A stretch of DNA of 64,000 nucleotides from Pseudomonas knackmussii B13 (GCF_000689415.1 NZ_HG322950.1:5897501-5961500), one strand, 5' to 3'. Shown: positions 33,620 to 42,672, counted from the stretch's first letter. Program-made: numbers and translations. The notes: a model not told the origin generated them from the letters alone.

Positions 33620-34354
33620 ATGAGCGACAACGAGAAGAAAGTCGTGCTGGTCATCGGCGCCGGCGATGCCACGGGCGGTGCCATCGCCCGCCGCTTCGCC
33701 CGCGAAGGCTATGTCGCCTGCGTAACCCGGCGTTCGGCCGACAAGCTGCAGCCGCTGGTCGACAGCATTCGCGCCGAGGGCGGCGAGGCCCACGGCTTCG
33801 CCTCGGACGCGCGCAAGGAAGAAGAGGTGATCGAGCTGGTGGAAACCATCGAGCGCGACATCGGCCCGATCGAGGCCTTCGTCTTCAACATCGGTGCCAA
33901 CGTGCCCTGCAGCATCCTCGAAGAGACCGCGCGCAAGTACTTCAAGATCTGGGAAATGGCCTGCTTCTCCGGCTTCCTTACCAGCCAGGCGGTGGCCAAG
34001 CGCATGGTCAAGCGCCAGCGTGGCACTATCCTCTTCACCGGTGCAACCGCCGGCCTGCGCGGCGCTGCAGGCTTTGCCGCCTTCGCCGGCGCCAAGCACG
34101 GCATCCGCGCCCTGGCCCAGAGCATGGCCCGCGAGCTCGGCCCCATGGGCCTGCATGTGACCCACGTGGTTGTCGACGGCGCCATCGACACCGACTTCAT
34201 CCGCGACAACTTCCCCGAGCGCTACGCGCTGAAGGACCAGGACGGCATCCTCTCCCCCGAGCACATCGCCGATAACTACTGGTACCTGCACAGCCAGCCG
34301 CGCGACGCCTGGACCTTCGAACTCGACCTGCGCCCGTGGATCGAGCGCTGGTGA
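33620..34354 (+). CDS. SDR family protein lacking the catalytic tyrosine
   Basis: 244 residues. Rossmann start VVLVIGAGDATGGAIARRF (GxxxxxGG, slightly altered from TGxxxGxG), NIGAN in place of NNAG, and FAGAK at 155-159 where SDRs have YxxxK. So the catalytic Tyr is Phe and the usual Ser position is not Ser (GATAGLRG). It is a well-conserved whole-length protein, so it may be a binding or regulatory SDR or use another mechanism. Starts 24 bp after tandem operators; followed 33 bp on by the DsbA-fold gene, most likely one operon. Confidence 0.88.
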   Translation: MSDNEKKVVLVIGAGDATGGAIARRFAREGYVACVTRRSADKLQPLVDSIRAEGGEAHGFASDARKEEEVIELVETIERDIGPIEAFVFNIGANVPCSILEETARKYFKIWEMACFSGFLTSQAVAKRMVKRQRGTILFTGATAGLRGAAGFAAFAGAKHGIRALAQSMARELGPMGLHVTHVVVDGAIDTDFIRDNFPERYALKDQDGILSPEHIADNYWYLHSQPRDAWTFELDLRPWIERW

Positions 34355-34387
34355 ATCCCGATAACGACAACAATGAGAGCAGCGCCC

Positions 34388-34978
34388 ATGAGCAAAAGCG
34401 TCGAGTTCTACTTCGACTTCGGCAGCCCGACTTCCTACCTGGCCTTCACCCAGTTGCCTGGCATCTGCGCCGAAGCCGGCGCTGAACTGGTCTACCGCCC
34501 GGTGCTGCTGGGCGGCGTGTTCCAGGCCACCGGCAACGCCTCGCCCATCGCCATCCCGGCCAAGGGTCGCTACACCCTGATCGACATGCAGCGCTTCGCC
34601 CGCCGCTACGGCGTGCCGATGAAGATGAACCCGTTCTTCCCGATCAATACGCTGCAGCTGATGCGCGCCGCCACCGGCGTGCAGATGCGCCAGCCGGAGC
34701 GCTTCGCGGCGCTGCTCGACTGCGTGTTCAAGGGCATGTGGGTGGACGCGCTGAACCTGGGCGACCCGGCCGTGCTCGGCCGGGTGCTCGCCGAGGCGGG
34801 CTTCGATCCGCAGGCATTGCTGGCGCTGACGGCGGATCAGGAAGTGAAGGACGCGCTCAAGGCCAACACCGAGGCAGCCATCAAGCGCGGCATGTTCGGT
34901 GCGCCGACCATGTTCGTCGGCAACGAGATGTTCTTCGGCCAGGACCGCCTGGACTTCGTCCGCGAGGCCCTGGCCTGA
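34388..34978 (+). CDS. DsbA-fold protein, 2-hydroxychromene-2-carboxylate isomerase family
   Basis: 196 residues. Thioredoxin fold with helical insertion: YFDFGSPTSYLAFTQLP contains the GSPxSY segment used by HCCA isomerases and kappa-class GST (Ser instead of the Cys of DsbA), and GAPTMFVGNEMFFGQDRLDF is the cis-Pro loop and C-terminus. So it is not a disulfide oxidase; a glutathione-using isomerase or transferase is likely. An ATG 15 bases upstream (34373) is possible, but MSKSVEFYFDF is the usual family start. Confidence 0.9.
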   Translation: MSKSVEFYFDFGSPTSYLAFTQLPGICAEAGAELVYRPVLLGGVFQATGNASPIAIPAKGRYTLIDMQRFARRYGVPMKMNPFFPINTLQLMRAATGVQMRQPERFAALLDCVFKGMWVDALNLGDPAVLGRVLAEAGFDPQALLALTADQEVKDALKANTEAAIKRGMFGAPTMFVGNEMFFGQDRLDFVREALA

Positions 34979-34982
34979 GGCC

Positions 34983-35513
34983 TCAGTGAGCGCGGGCCGG
35001 CTTGCGTTCGCGGATGCAGGTCGGCCCGGCGCGTTCCTCGACGGCCTGGCGCACTTCGTCGCGCAGGCCGAGCAGGAAGGCCGCCTCGGCGGCGACGAAC
35101 AGCGGGCCGACGACCAGGCCCATCAGGTCATCGACGAAGGCCGGCTTGCGCCCTTCGTACCAGTGGCCGACGAACTGGATCACCCAGCCCACCAGGAACA
35201 GCCCCAGGCCCCAGCCCAGCCAGCTGGCGGTGCTGCCTGCGGCCAGATCCGCACCAACCCACAGGCTCAGCGCCAGCAGCGCGCTCATCAGCAGGCCGAA
35301 GCGCAGGTCCAGGCGCAGGTAGAACACCGCCGAGGCCAGGGCAAGCAGAGTCGCTGGCGCCAGCAGCAGGCCGCCGATCTCCACACCCGGACGCGACAGC
35401 AGCACGGCGATGGACAGGACGATCATCGGGATGCCGATGAAATGGCTGAGGATGTTGCGACGGTCGCGGTGGTAGGCGGCGTACTGGGCAAGGTGATCGA
35501 CGAGCGTTTTCAT
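34983..35513 (-). CDS. DUF962 (Mpo1-like) membrane protein
   Basis: 176 residues. N-terminal MKTLVDHLAQYAAYHRDRRN then HFIGIPMIVLSIAVLL, the YGL010w/Mpo1 family pattern, with four predicted membrane helices and HWYEGRKPAFVDDLMGL. The yeast member is a dioxygenase of 2-hydroxy fatty acids with His ligands; conserved His at YHRDRRNILSHFIG and GHWYEGRKPA agree. Bacterial role inferred only. ATG 35513 has GGGAG 7-8 bp upstream. Divergent from the Crp/Fnr gene. Confidence 0.85.
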   Translation of the reverse strand: MKTLVDHLAQYAAYHRDRRNILSHFIGIPMIVLSIAVLLSRPGVEIGGLLLAPATLLALASAVFYLRLDLRFGLLMSALLALSLWVGADLAAGSTASWLGWGLGLFLVGWVIQFVGHWYEGRKPAFVDDLMGLVVGPLFVAAEAAFLLGLRDEVRQAVEERAGPTCIRERKPARAH

Positions 35514-35588
35514 GATTGTTCTCCCGCAAGGTGCTGGCATCATGGTTGGGCTGCGCCCTCCCATTCTGTCAACTAGCCGACAAAGCCC

Positions 35589-36284
35589 ATGAGCGACACC
35601 TCCGCCTGCCTGCAACGCATCGCCTCCGGCCGCTGGTTCCAGGGCCTGCCCGAGGAACTGCGCGAAGCCCTCGGGCGAGCCGCCCTGGTCCGCCAGTTGC
35701 CGGCGGGCCAGCGGCTCTTCGCCCGCGGCGACGCGCCCTGCGGCCTGTACTGCGTGGTCGAGGGGCAGATGCGCATAGGCGCGGTCGGTGCCAGCGGCAA
35801 GGAGGCGTTGCTGGCCCTGGTCGAGGCGCCCAACTGGTTCGGCGAGATCTGCCTGTTCGACGGCCAGCCGCGCACCCACGACGCCTACGCCGAAGGCCCG
35901 ACGATCCTCCTGCAGGTGCCCATGCCGGCGTTGCGCGCTCTGCTCGACCGGCACCCCGAGTACTGGCGCGACTTCGCCTTGCTGATGAGCCACAAGCTGC
36001 GCATGACCTTCGCCGTGCTCGAGGAACTGGCCCTGCTGCCCGCCGCGACACGCCTGGCGCGGCGCCTGCTGATGCTGGCGGAGAGCTACGGCGAGACCGG
36101 CGCCAGCCAGCGCGAACTGCACCTGCCGCAGGAGCAGCTCGCGGCCATGCTCGGCCTGTCGCGGCAAACCACCAACCACATCCTCAAGGACCTCGAGTCG
36201 CGCGGCCTGCTGCGCCTGAGCTACGGCGGCATCGAGATTCTCGACCACCCAGGCTTGCGCCGCGCCGCCCAGGCAGAAGCATGA
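35589..36284 (+). CDS. Crp/Fnr family regulator
   Basis: 231 residues. Cyclic-nucleotide-binding domain (about 15-130) with GLYCVVEGQMRIG and FGEICLFDGQPRTHDAYA, keeping a GE and R pair like cAMP-binding CRPs. No Cys cluster for an Fe-S centre, so not an ANR/FNR oxygen sensor. C-terminal wHTH: HLPQEQLAAMLGLSRQTTNH. Targets unknown; divergent from the DUF962 gene with 75 bp between, so that gene is a candidate. Poor ribosome binding site. Confidence 0.88.
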   Translation: MSDTSACLQRIASGRWFQGLPEELREALGRAALVRQLPAGQRLFARGDAPCGLYCVVEGQMRIGAVGASGKEALLALVEAPNWFGEICLFDGQPRTHDAYAEGPTILLQVPMPALRALLDRHPEYWRDFALLMSHKLRMTFAVLEELALLPAATRLARRLLMLAESYGETGASQRELHLPQEQLAAMLGLSRQTTNHILKDLESRGLLRLSYGGIEILDHPGLRRAAQAEA

Positions 36285-36518
36285 CGCGGTTGGCGAATCA
36301 CTCTTTCGGATGGTTGCACACTGTGGGGCAGGCGTTAGCCTTGTGCCGAGCCGCGCGGCCCTAGGGCTGCGCGCAGGGCGCGGGGGCGCCCGATCCACCC
36401 GGGGCGCATCGCAGAGCGCCCGGCTTGCCAGTCAGGGCAAGCGCAGCACGCGTTTAGAAAGGCAACCCCACCGCCGGCACGACCGGACGGCCAACAAGAA
36501 CAACAGGGAAACACCGCC

Positions 36519-37280
36519 ATGACCCGCAAATCCATCTTGCTGTACCTGTTCGTCTGCTGCATCGCGTTACTTCCCTTCCCAGCGTCGGCCAACCTTCCCA
36601 CCGAAGAGCTGCAACTGCAGAGCATGCAGGTGAACGCCTGCCGCGCCCTGGCCAGCCTGATGCTGCTGCGCGGCGAAGGCTTCCAGGACACCCATGCGAA
36701 GCAGCTGAAGACCGACCTGGCCGCCCTCGACGTCGCGGTGAAGGGCTACGCCAAATCTGACGAAGGCCTGAAGAAGGCCTACCAGGAATTGCTCACCCAG
36801 GTGCACAACGGCACCACCTACGGCCCCAAGGAAGAGGACCTGCCGTGGAGCTACTCCAAGGACCTCAGTCGCTCCCTGCGTGACTTCCTGGGCGAGGTCG
36901 AGCGCTTCGTGCCGCCTTCCAAGGCCGGCGAGCTGCCGCTCTGGGAGCTGCCCGCGCGGGTCGAGTACCTCTCCGTGCAATACCTCGGGCGCGTCTACCT
37001 GGGCGGCCTGGAGATCGCCCGCGAGCAGCCGCAGGCCTATCTCGGCCAGGACGAGAGCACGCTGATTCCGGTAATCGACCAGGGCATCGGCAAGCTGCCG
37101 GCGGGCGCGGCGTCCGACAAGCTGCGCACCCGCTGGGATTACCTCAGCGCCGCACTGCGCGACATGAACAGCAAGAGCAATGCGCTGGTCAGCGTCTCCG
37201 GGCGGCCCTGGGCGCCGATCATCGTCGAGCGCCACTCGCGGGAAATGGCCTCCCAGCTGATGCAGCTCAGCCAGCAGTGA
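36519..37280 (+). CDS. Secreted protein of unknown function
   Basis: 253 residues. Signal peptide (MTRKSILLYLFVCCIALLPFPASA) and a mature, helix-rich domain (LQLQSMQVNACRALASLMLL; DFLGEVERFVPPSKAGELPL). I do not recognise a family. AGGGA lies 10 bp before the ATG. It is preceded by 234 bp without a gene and separated from convergent corA by a hairpin terminator. It is unlike its neighbours in PAO1, so it belongs to the junction block. Confidence 0.75.
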   Translation: MTRKSILLYLFVCCIALLPFPASANLPTEELQLQSMQVNACRALASLMLLRGEGFQDTHAKQLKTDLAALDVAVKGYAKSDEGLKKAYQELLTQVHNGTTYGPKEEDLPWSYSKDLSRSLRDFLGEVERFVPPSKAGELPLWELPARVEYLSVQYLGRVYLGGLEIAREQPQAYLGQDESTLIPVIDQGIGKLPAGAASDKLRTRWDYLSAALRDMNSKSNALVSVSGRPWAPIIVERHSREMASQLMQLSQQ

Positions 37281-37285
37281 GCCTT

Positions 37286-37308
37286 GCGCCCGCCACCGGC
37301 GGGCGCTT
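37286..37308. terminator. Hairpin between convergent genes (unknown gene and corA)
   Basis: GCGCCCGCC (37286-37294) and GGCGGGCGC (37298-37306) with an ACC loop. It may terminate both genes; T runs are short. Confidence 0.6.
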
Positions 37309-38291
37309 CACAGCCAGCCTTTGTACTTGAACCAGAGGTACGGCAGGATCGCCGAAATCACCATGGCCACCAGCGCCATGGGGTAGCCGGCCGCCCAGGC
37401 CAGCTCGGGCATGTGCTGGAAGTTCATGCCGTACACAGTGCCCACCAGCGTCGGCGGCAGGAACAGCACGGCAGCGATGGAGAACACCTTGATGATGCTG
37501 TTCTGCTCGATGTTGATCAGGCCGAGCGTGGCATCGAGCAGGAAGGTGATCTCGCCGGACATCTTCGTCAGGTACTCGCTGAGCGAGCGCACGTCGCGCT
37601 CCACCGACTTCATTCCCAGCCGGGCGTCCTCGCTGACCCAGGCATTGCTTCCCTGGCGGAAATAGGCAACGGGCCGACCAACGCTGAGCAAGCTGCCGTT
37701 GAGCTTGGACAGCAGCGAGTTGCTGCGCCCCAGGTGCTTGACGATCTGCTGCAGGTCGGTCTTCGGCAGGCGGCTCTTCGGCAGCTCGCCATTGTGCTCG
37801 GTGAAGATGTCGCGGGACAGCGTATCCAGCTGTGCCTGCACCTCTTCCAGGACATCGGCGATTCGGTCCACCACGCTATCCAGCAATTCGACGAACAGCA
37901 GGTCGGCAGTCCCTTTGCAGCCACCGCGCTGCACCCGCGCTTCGAAGGTGCGGAATGGCAGCAGCTCGGCATAGCGCACGGTCACGAGCCACTTCGCAGT
38001 CAACACGCAGGTGATCTCGGCGGTGCTGGGGCGATGCTCGCGAATGCCGCTCACCACAGCCGTGGTCATGTAGAGCGCGCCGTTGCTTTCGTAGAAGCGC
38101 GAGGAGTCCTCGATCTCCGCCATCTCCTCGCGGGTCGGCACGTTGACCCCGATGATCGACTCGAGCAGCGCCTCTTCCTCCTGGGTCGGGTGCAGCAGGT
38201 CGATCCACAGCGTGCCGGCCGGCATGCCGCCTTGCAGGTCGCCCCGGTGGGGCTCCAGGCGGTCGCCTGCAAGCGAGTAATAGGTGATCAT
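37308..38291 (-). CDS. corA: Magnesium transporter, CorA family
   Basis: 327 residues. Cytoplasmic N-terminal funnel domain, then two C-terminal membrane helices around the YGMNF selectivity signature (VGTVYGMNFQHMPELAW). Carries Mg2+ (and Co2+/Ni2+) as a homopentamer in the inner membrane. ATG 38291 has AAGGCG just before it. PA5268 in PAO1, the first gene of the right-hand syntenic block. Confidence 0.95.
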   Translation of the reverse strand: MITYYSLAGDRLEPHRGDLQGGMPAGTLWIDLLHPTQEEEALLESIIGVNVPTREEMAEIEDSSRFYESNGALYMTTAVVSGIREHRPSTAEITCVLTAKWLVTVRYAELLPFRTFEARVQRGGCKGTADLLFVELLDSVVDRIADVLEEVQAQLDTLSRDIFTEHNGELPKSRLPKTDLQQIVKHLGRSNSLLSKLNGSLLSVGRPVAYFRQGSNAWVSEDARLGMKSVERDVRSLSEYLTKMSGEITFLLDATLGLINIEQNSIIKVFSIAAVLFLPPTLVGTVYGMNFQHMPELAWAAGYPMALVAMVISAILPYLWFKYKGWL

Positions 38292-38380
38292 GTCGCCTTC
38301 GCGTCCTTCCGCGGCCTTCGGGGTCAGCGCAGGTTGGACAACTTCCACCGGCTTAACAAGCCCGCGCGGAGCCACCAGGC

Positions 38381-38665
38381 ATGAGCGACATCGACGACAC
38401 CGAAGAATCCTTCGCCGAGGACACCCTGATCCAGGCCATCGAGAACCAGATCGAGAGCGAGCAGCCGCCGGCAGCGCGCGCGGTCTTCAACAAGCTGACC
38501 CTGGTCGGCTATGAGCGCGAGGACGCCCTGCACCTGATGGCCCTTGTGCTGGCCCACGAGATCGAAGCCATGCTCGCCGCCGACCGCCCCTTCGACGGCG
38601 CCTGGTATGAGCAGGCCCTGCGCGCCCTGCCGCAACTGCCGGGCGAGGAAGAAGGCGCGGAATGA
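38381..38665 (+). CDS. Small conserved acidic protein, function unknown
   Basis: 94 residues, acidic N-terminus (MSDIDDTEESFAEDTLIQAI) and two helices (ERVDALHLMALVLAHE-type: YEREDALHLMALVLAHEIEA). Likely cytoplasmic. No family recognised. GGAG is 9 bp before the start. It sits just before the TIGR02647-type gene, as the PA5269-PA5271 hypotheticals do in PAO1. Confidence 0.8.
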   Translation: MSDIDDTEESFAEDTLIQAIENQIESEQPPAARAVFNKLTLVGYEREDALHLMALVLAHEIEAMLAADRPFDGAWYEQALRALPQLPGEEEGAE

Positions 38666-38728
38666 GCTTGCCGGCGACCGGGCGCCTGGAGCTACACTGC
38701 AGGCTCCCTGTCCCAGCGAGGAGTCGTC

Positions 38729-38962
38729 ATGGCCTTTACCCATGAACTGGTAGCGGAACTCGAACTGCTGTGCCTGTACGACCTGGAGAACACCCAGGCC
38801 GGTTTGAAGATCCACCATGACGCCGAACCGGCGGCCATCGACGCGGCGCGCCGGCTACATGCCAAGGGCCTGCTCGACCAGGCCGACGGTGGCTACCTGA
38901 CCAGCCTCGGGCTGGATGCCGCCGAACACGCCCAGGTGCTGCTGGGCATCCTCCGCTCCTGA
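38729..38962 (+). CDS. TIGR02647-family small protein
   Basis: 77 residues, MAFTHELVAELELLCLYDLE then GLKIHHDAEPAAIDAARRLH and KGLLDQADGGYLTSLG. This matches the small conserved TIGR02647 family, possibly a winged-helix-like DNA binder. GAGGAG precedes the ATG. Function not established. Confidence 0.85.
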   Translation: MAFTHELVAELELLCLYDLENTQAGLKIHHDAEPAAIDAARRLHAKGLLDQADGGYLTSLGLDAAEHAQVLLGILRS

Positions 38963-39101
38963 CCATCCCCTGGCGCGGCCGCCGAACGTCGGCGGCCGCA
39001 TGCGCCACTTAAAGACCCCGCTTCCACGGTCGATATACAAGGCAGACTCACGACATCGCGCCAGCGCCGGCGCGGTGAGTGCATTGCGGTCGCGGCAGCC
39101 C

Positions 39102-41951
39102 ATGATCCTCACCCACGAAATTCGCCCGAACATCGACGACGGCATCGACCGCAAGGTCTTGGCACGCCTGCGTAAGCGCTTCCTGGCGATCAACCAGGGC
39201 CGCCTGGAGCGCGCCATGGAGGCGCTGTCGACCCGCCAGCAGCTGGTCCTGCGCCTGCTGCCGCTGCTGCTGGACGTCAACCATCCACTGCTGCCGGGCT
39301 ACGTTTCCGCCACCACCCCGGCCGGGCTCAGCAGCTTCGTGCCCAGCGACGAGCTGCTCGCCGAGGCGCAGCGCCTGACCCGTTCGTTCACCTACAAGGC
39401 CCGTCGCGGCGAGCAGGACCTGCCGATCCACGGCCTGTTCCTGATGGGCAGCCTCGGCACCCTGGCGCAGGCCGAACAGAGCGACCTCGACCTCTGGGTC
39501 TGCCACGCCGACGAGCTGCCCGCCGAGCAGGTCGCCGAACTGCGCCGCAAGTGCGACCTGCTCGAACAATGGGCGGCGACCCAGGGCGCCGAAGTGCACT
39601 GCTTCCTGGTCGAACCACGTGGCTTCGTCAGTGGCGCGCGCAACGCCCAGCTGACTTCCGACGACTGCGGCACCAGCCAGCACTACCTGCTGCTCGACGA
39701 GTTCTACCGGACCGCCATCTGGCTCGGCGGACGCACCCCGCTCTGGTGGCTGGTGCCGGACTACGAGGAAGGCCGCTACCGCGAGTACGTCGACACACTT
39801 CTGAGCAAGCGCTTCATCCGCGCCGACGAGGTGATCGACCTCGGCAGCCTGGCGCATATCCCGCCGGGCGAGTTCATCGGCTCAGGCATGTGGCAACTGT
39901 TCAAAGGCATGAGTTCGCCCTACAAGTCGGTGCTCAAGCTGCTGCTGAGCGAGGTCTACGCCAGCGAGTTCCCACGTGTGGGCTGCCTGGCCCTGCGCTT
40001 CAAGGCCGAGGTCTACGCCGGGCGCCTGGAGCTCGACGAGCTCGACCCCTACATCCTGCTCTACCGCCGCCTTGAAGAGCACCTGGCCGCGCGCGGAGAA
40101 AGCGAGCGCCTGGAACTGGTGCGCCGCTGCCTCTACCTGAAGGTCGGCAAGAAGCTCAGCCGCGCGCCGCGCCAGGGCCGCAAGAGCTGGCAGCGCCTGC
40201 TGATGGAGCGCATGACCGATGCGTGGGGCTGGGACTCGCGCGTGCTCGGCCTGCTCGACGCGCGCAGCCAGTGGAAGGTCCGCCAGGTCAGCCTGGAGCG
40301 CCGCGCGCTGGTCAACGAACTGACCTACAGCTACCGCTTCCTCTCTCAGTTCGCCCGCCAGCAGCAGGCCGGTAGCGGCATCGCCCCGCGCGACCTCGGC
40401 GTGCTCGGCCGGCGCCTCTACGCGGCCTTCGAGCGCAAGGCCGGCAAGGTCGAATTCATCAACCCCGGGATCGCCCCGGACCTCGCCGAAGACCTCCTCA
40501 CCCTCGCCCGCCTGCCGGCCACCGAAGCCGGCGGCCAAGCCTCCTGGGCCCTCTTCGGCGGCAGCGTGGCCAACGCCGACCTGGGCAACTACGCACCGAT
40601 CAAGCGCGCCCGCGAGCTGCTCGAACTGCTCGCCTGGAGCCACCGAAATGGCGTCATCGACGGCAGCACCCGCGTGACCCTGCAACCGGGCGACAGCGAC
40701 CTCACCGACTATGAGCTGAGCAACCTGCTGAGCAGCCTGCAGCAGGCCGTGCCCATGCCGCTGGAAGAAGTCGAGGAGAACGCCCTGCTACGCCCCAGCG
40801 TGCCGAGCAGCGTGCTCATCCTGGTCAACGTCGGCCTCGATCCGTTGCGCCAGCACAGCCAGGCCAACCTGCACATGACCACCGCGCGCACCGACTCCCT
40901 GGGCTACTCGGGCGTGCGCGACAACCTGGTACTGACGCTCGACCAGGTCAGCCTGAACAGCTGGAACGAGCTGCTGGTCAATCGCTACGCGGGCCCCTCC
41001 GCGCTGCTCGACTGCCTGCGCGACTTCCTCAACGGGCTGTCGGCCGACGCTGCGCCCCCGCGCCTGCTGGTGCGCTGCTTCTGCCGCAACCGCGCGGCAG
41101 CCATCGCCCAGCGGGTCGAAGACCTTTTCCGCGATGCCTACGCGCAATTGGCCGGCGGCCGTGGCGGGCGCTATCTGCTGCAAATCCGCCAGCACTACCA
41201 CCTGCTGCGCCTGACGCCAGGCAAAGTCAGCCACCAGCGCCTGGCCGACCTGCCGGCGCTGCTTGAGCACCTGGGCGAAGCGCAGCCGGCCTTCAGCCCG
41301 CTGCACCTCGACCGGCACGCGCTCGAAGGCCTGGACCTCAGCCTGATCCTGCCGCTGGGTCGCCCCGGGAGCCTGCAAGTGTTCTATCGCATGGACGAGG
41401 GCCAGGCGGATCTCTATGTTCTCGATGAGCGCAATTCGCTGTGGATGCGGCGCCAGGCGTGCGATGACGAGCAGACCCTGCTGCTGCCGCTGCAGCGCTT
41501 CCTCCAGGCCATGCTCTACCGGCGCAGCGCGCAGCTGCCGCTGGGCGATGCCCAGGCGGCGGCGGGGCCGGAGATTCACTACTACGAGCTGCTTCCGGCC
41601 GGACGCGGCCGCGCGCAAAAGGTGGAACGGCGCAGCGCGCCGCAGAGCGCTCTGGCGCGGCCGCACTACAACGTCCAGGCGATTCTCGAACCCGGCGAAG
41701 GGTCACGCCCGCGCACGACCCTGTACTGCAACCACCGCGAGTTCTCCGAGCTCGAATACGGCACCGGACTGTTCCAGGCCGTGGCACGGCACATCCTCGC
41801 CCAGCGCGCCGGGCAGGGCCGCTATCCGTGCTACATCACCGACCTGGACCTGTCGGCGATCACTGCGGAAAACGCCCTGCAGAGCATCCACTACCTGCGC
41901 TACAAGCAGCGCCTGGAAAGCGCGCTGAACGCCGCGCTGGAGCAGGCCTGA
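39102..41951 (+). CDS. cyaA: Class I adenylate cyclase
   Basis: 949 residues. The N-terminal catalytic nucleotidyltransferase domain has LFLMGSLGTLAQAEQSDLDL, with the Ser/Gly loop and Asp pair of class I cyclases. The C-terminal part is the long regulatory region. Makes cAMP from ATP in the cytoplasm; in P. aeruginosa cAMP activates Vfr. The start is uncertain: ATG 39102 has a poor ribosome binding site, and GTG 39075 in the same frame would add nine residues. Confidence 0.93.
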   Translation: MILTHEIRPNIDDGIDRKVLARLRKRFLAINQGRLERAMEALSTRQQLVLRLLPLLLDVNHPLLPGYVSATTPAGLSSFVPSDELLAEAQRLTRSFTYKARRGEQDLPIHGLFLMGSLGTLAQAEQSDLDLWVCHADELPAEQVAELRRKCDLLEQWAATQGAEVHCFLVEPRGFVSGARNAQLTSDDCGTSQHYLLLDEFYRTAIWLGGRTPLWWLVPDYEEGRYREYVDTLLSKRFIRADEVIDLGSLAHIPPGEFIGSGMWQLFKGMSSPYKSVLKLLLSEVYASEFPRVGCLALRFKAEVYAGRLELDELDPYILLYRRLEEHLAARGESERLELVRRCLYLKVGKKLSRAPRQGRKSWQRLLMERMTDAWGWDSRVLGLLDARSQWKVRQVSLERRALVNELTYSYRFLSQFARQQQAGSGIAPRDLGVLGRRLYAAFERKAGKVEFINPGIAPDLAEDLLTLARLPATEAGGQASWALFGGSVANADLGNYAPIKRARELLELLAWSHRNGVIDGSTRVTLQPGDSDLTDYELSNLLSSLQQAVPMPLEEVEENALLRPSVPSSVLILVNVGLDPLRQHSQANLHMTTARTDSLGYSGVRDNLVLTLDQVSLNSWNELLVNRYAGPSALLDCLRDFLNGLSADAAPPRLLVRCFCRNRAAAIAQRVEDLFRDAYAQLAGGRGGRYLLQIRQHYHLLRLTPGKVSHQRLADLPALLEHLGEAQPAFSPLHLDRHALEGLDLSLILPLGRPGSLQVFYRMDEGQADLYVLDERNSLWMRRQACDDEQTLLLPLQRFLQAMLYRRSAQLPLGDAQAAAGPEIHYYELLPAGRGRAQKVERRSAPQSALARPHYNVQAILEPGEGSRPRTTLYCNHREFSELEYGTGLFQAVARHILAQRAGQGRYPCYITDLDLSAITAENALQSIHYLRYKQRLESALNAALEQA

Positions 41952-41955
41952 CGCT

Positions 41956-42363
41956 TTAGAGCGCGTACTCGCCGGCCGCCTCGGGCTGGTAGGTGATATC
42001 CAGCAGCGTCAGCTTGAGGGTCTTGCCGCCCGGGGCCGGCCAGTCGATCGACTGGCCGACGCTCAGGCCCAGCAGGGCAGTTCCGACCGGCGCGAGGATG
42101 GACACCTTGCCCTCGCCCCCGACCTGGTCCGGATAGACCAGGGTCAGCTGGTATTCCTTTCCACTGCCTTCCTCGCGGCAACGCACGCTTGAATTCATGG
42201 TCACCACGCCCGGCGGCACCTCGTCATGGCCGACCACCTGGGCGCGCGACAGCTCGGTTTCCAGCGCCTCGGCGGCAGGGCCGAAGTCCTCCAGGCTGTC
42301 GAGCAGGCGCTCCAGGCGCTGCAGGTCGAGACGGGTAACGGTGATGGATGGCGAGGTGGTCAT
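41956..42363 (-). CDS. rnk: Regulator of nucleoside diphosphate kinase (Rnk, GreA/GreB C-terminal-like)
   Basis: 135 residues. N-terminal helical part, then a GreA/B-type C-terminal FKBP-like fold (VYPDQVGGEGKVSILAPVGT, LGLSVGQSIDWPAPGGKTLK). Rnk binds RNA polymerase near the secondary channel and affects Ndk levels in E. coli. Convergent with cyaA, 4 bp apart. The start at 42363 is preceded by a GGGAG at an unusually long distance. Confidence 0.92.
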   Translation of the reverse strand: MTTSPSITVTRLDLQRLERLLDSLEDFGPAAEALETELSRAQVVGHDEVPPGVVTMNSSVRCREEGSGKEYQLTLVYPDQVGGEGKVSILAPVGTALLGLSVGQSIDWPAPGGKTLKLTLLDITYQPEAAGEYAL

Positions 42364-42393
42364 GATGGCCGGCGATCTCCCTGGCGATGCTGC

Positions 42394-42428
42394 GAAAAAA
42401 GAAAAACCCCGGCCCAAGGCGGGGGTTT
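42394..42428 (-). terminator. Terminator before rnk
   Basis: AAACCCCgGCC and GGCGGGGGTTT pair around a short loop; on the minus strand it is followed by a T-rich run. It ends the cyaY-DUF1289 transcript. Confidence 0.75.
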
Positions 42429-42471
42429 CCGGGACACTATCACAGCAGGTCGAATAAGCAAGACCGGTCGG

Positions 42472-42672
42472 TCAGCGCCAAGGTAACCGCGGTTTGCAAC
42501 GGGCTGCGGCGGCTTCGATGATCTGCCGACGGCGCGCGCCATCGGCCCCGTTCCATTCGAGAACCTCCGCCAGGCTGCGCCCGCAGCCCAGGCAGACGTC
42601 CTGCTCGTCGAGGCAGCAGCGCCGACAGCAAGGCGAAGGCACCGGTGCCTCAGACGCCGGGGAACTCGACAT
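42472..42672 (-). CDS. DUF1289 domain protein
   Basis: 66 residues with Cys-rich PSPCCRRCCLDEQDVCLGCG and LEWNGADGARRRQIIEAAAA, the DUF1289 pattern, probably metal-binding. The ATG at 42672 overlaps the cyaY stop by 23 bp and has a poor site. An in-frame GTG at 42642 has GAGG five bases upstream and starts just 7 bp after the cyaY stop, so that may be the true start (56 residues). Co-transcribed with cyaY. Confidence 0.8.
   Translation of the reverse strand: MSSSPASEAPVPSPCCRRCCLDEQDVCLGCGRSLAEVLEWNGADGARRRQIIEAAAARCKPRLPWR

Noticed and set aside
38916..39101. N-terminal extension of cyaA to 38916
   Set aside because: Overlaps the TIGR02647-type gene and has no conserved segment; family starts at the EIRPNIDDGID region.
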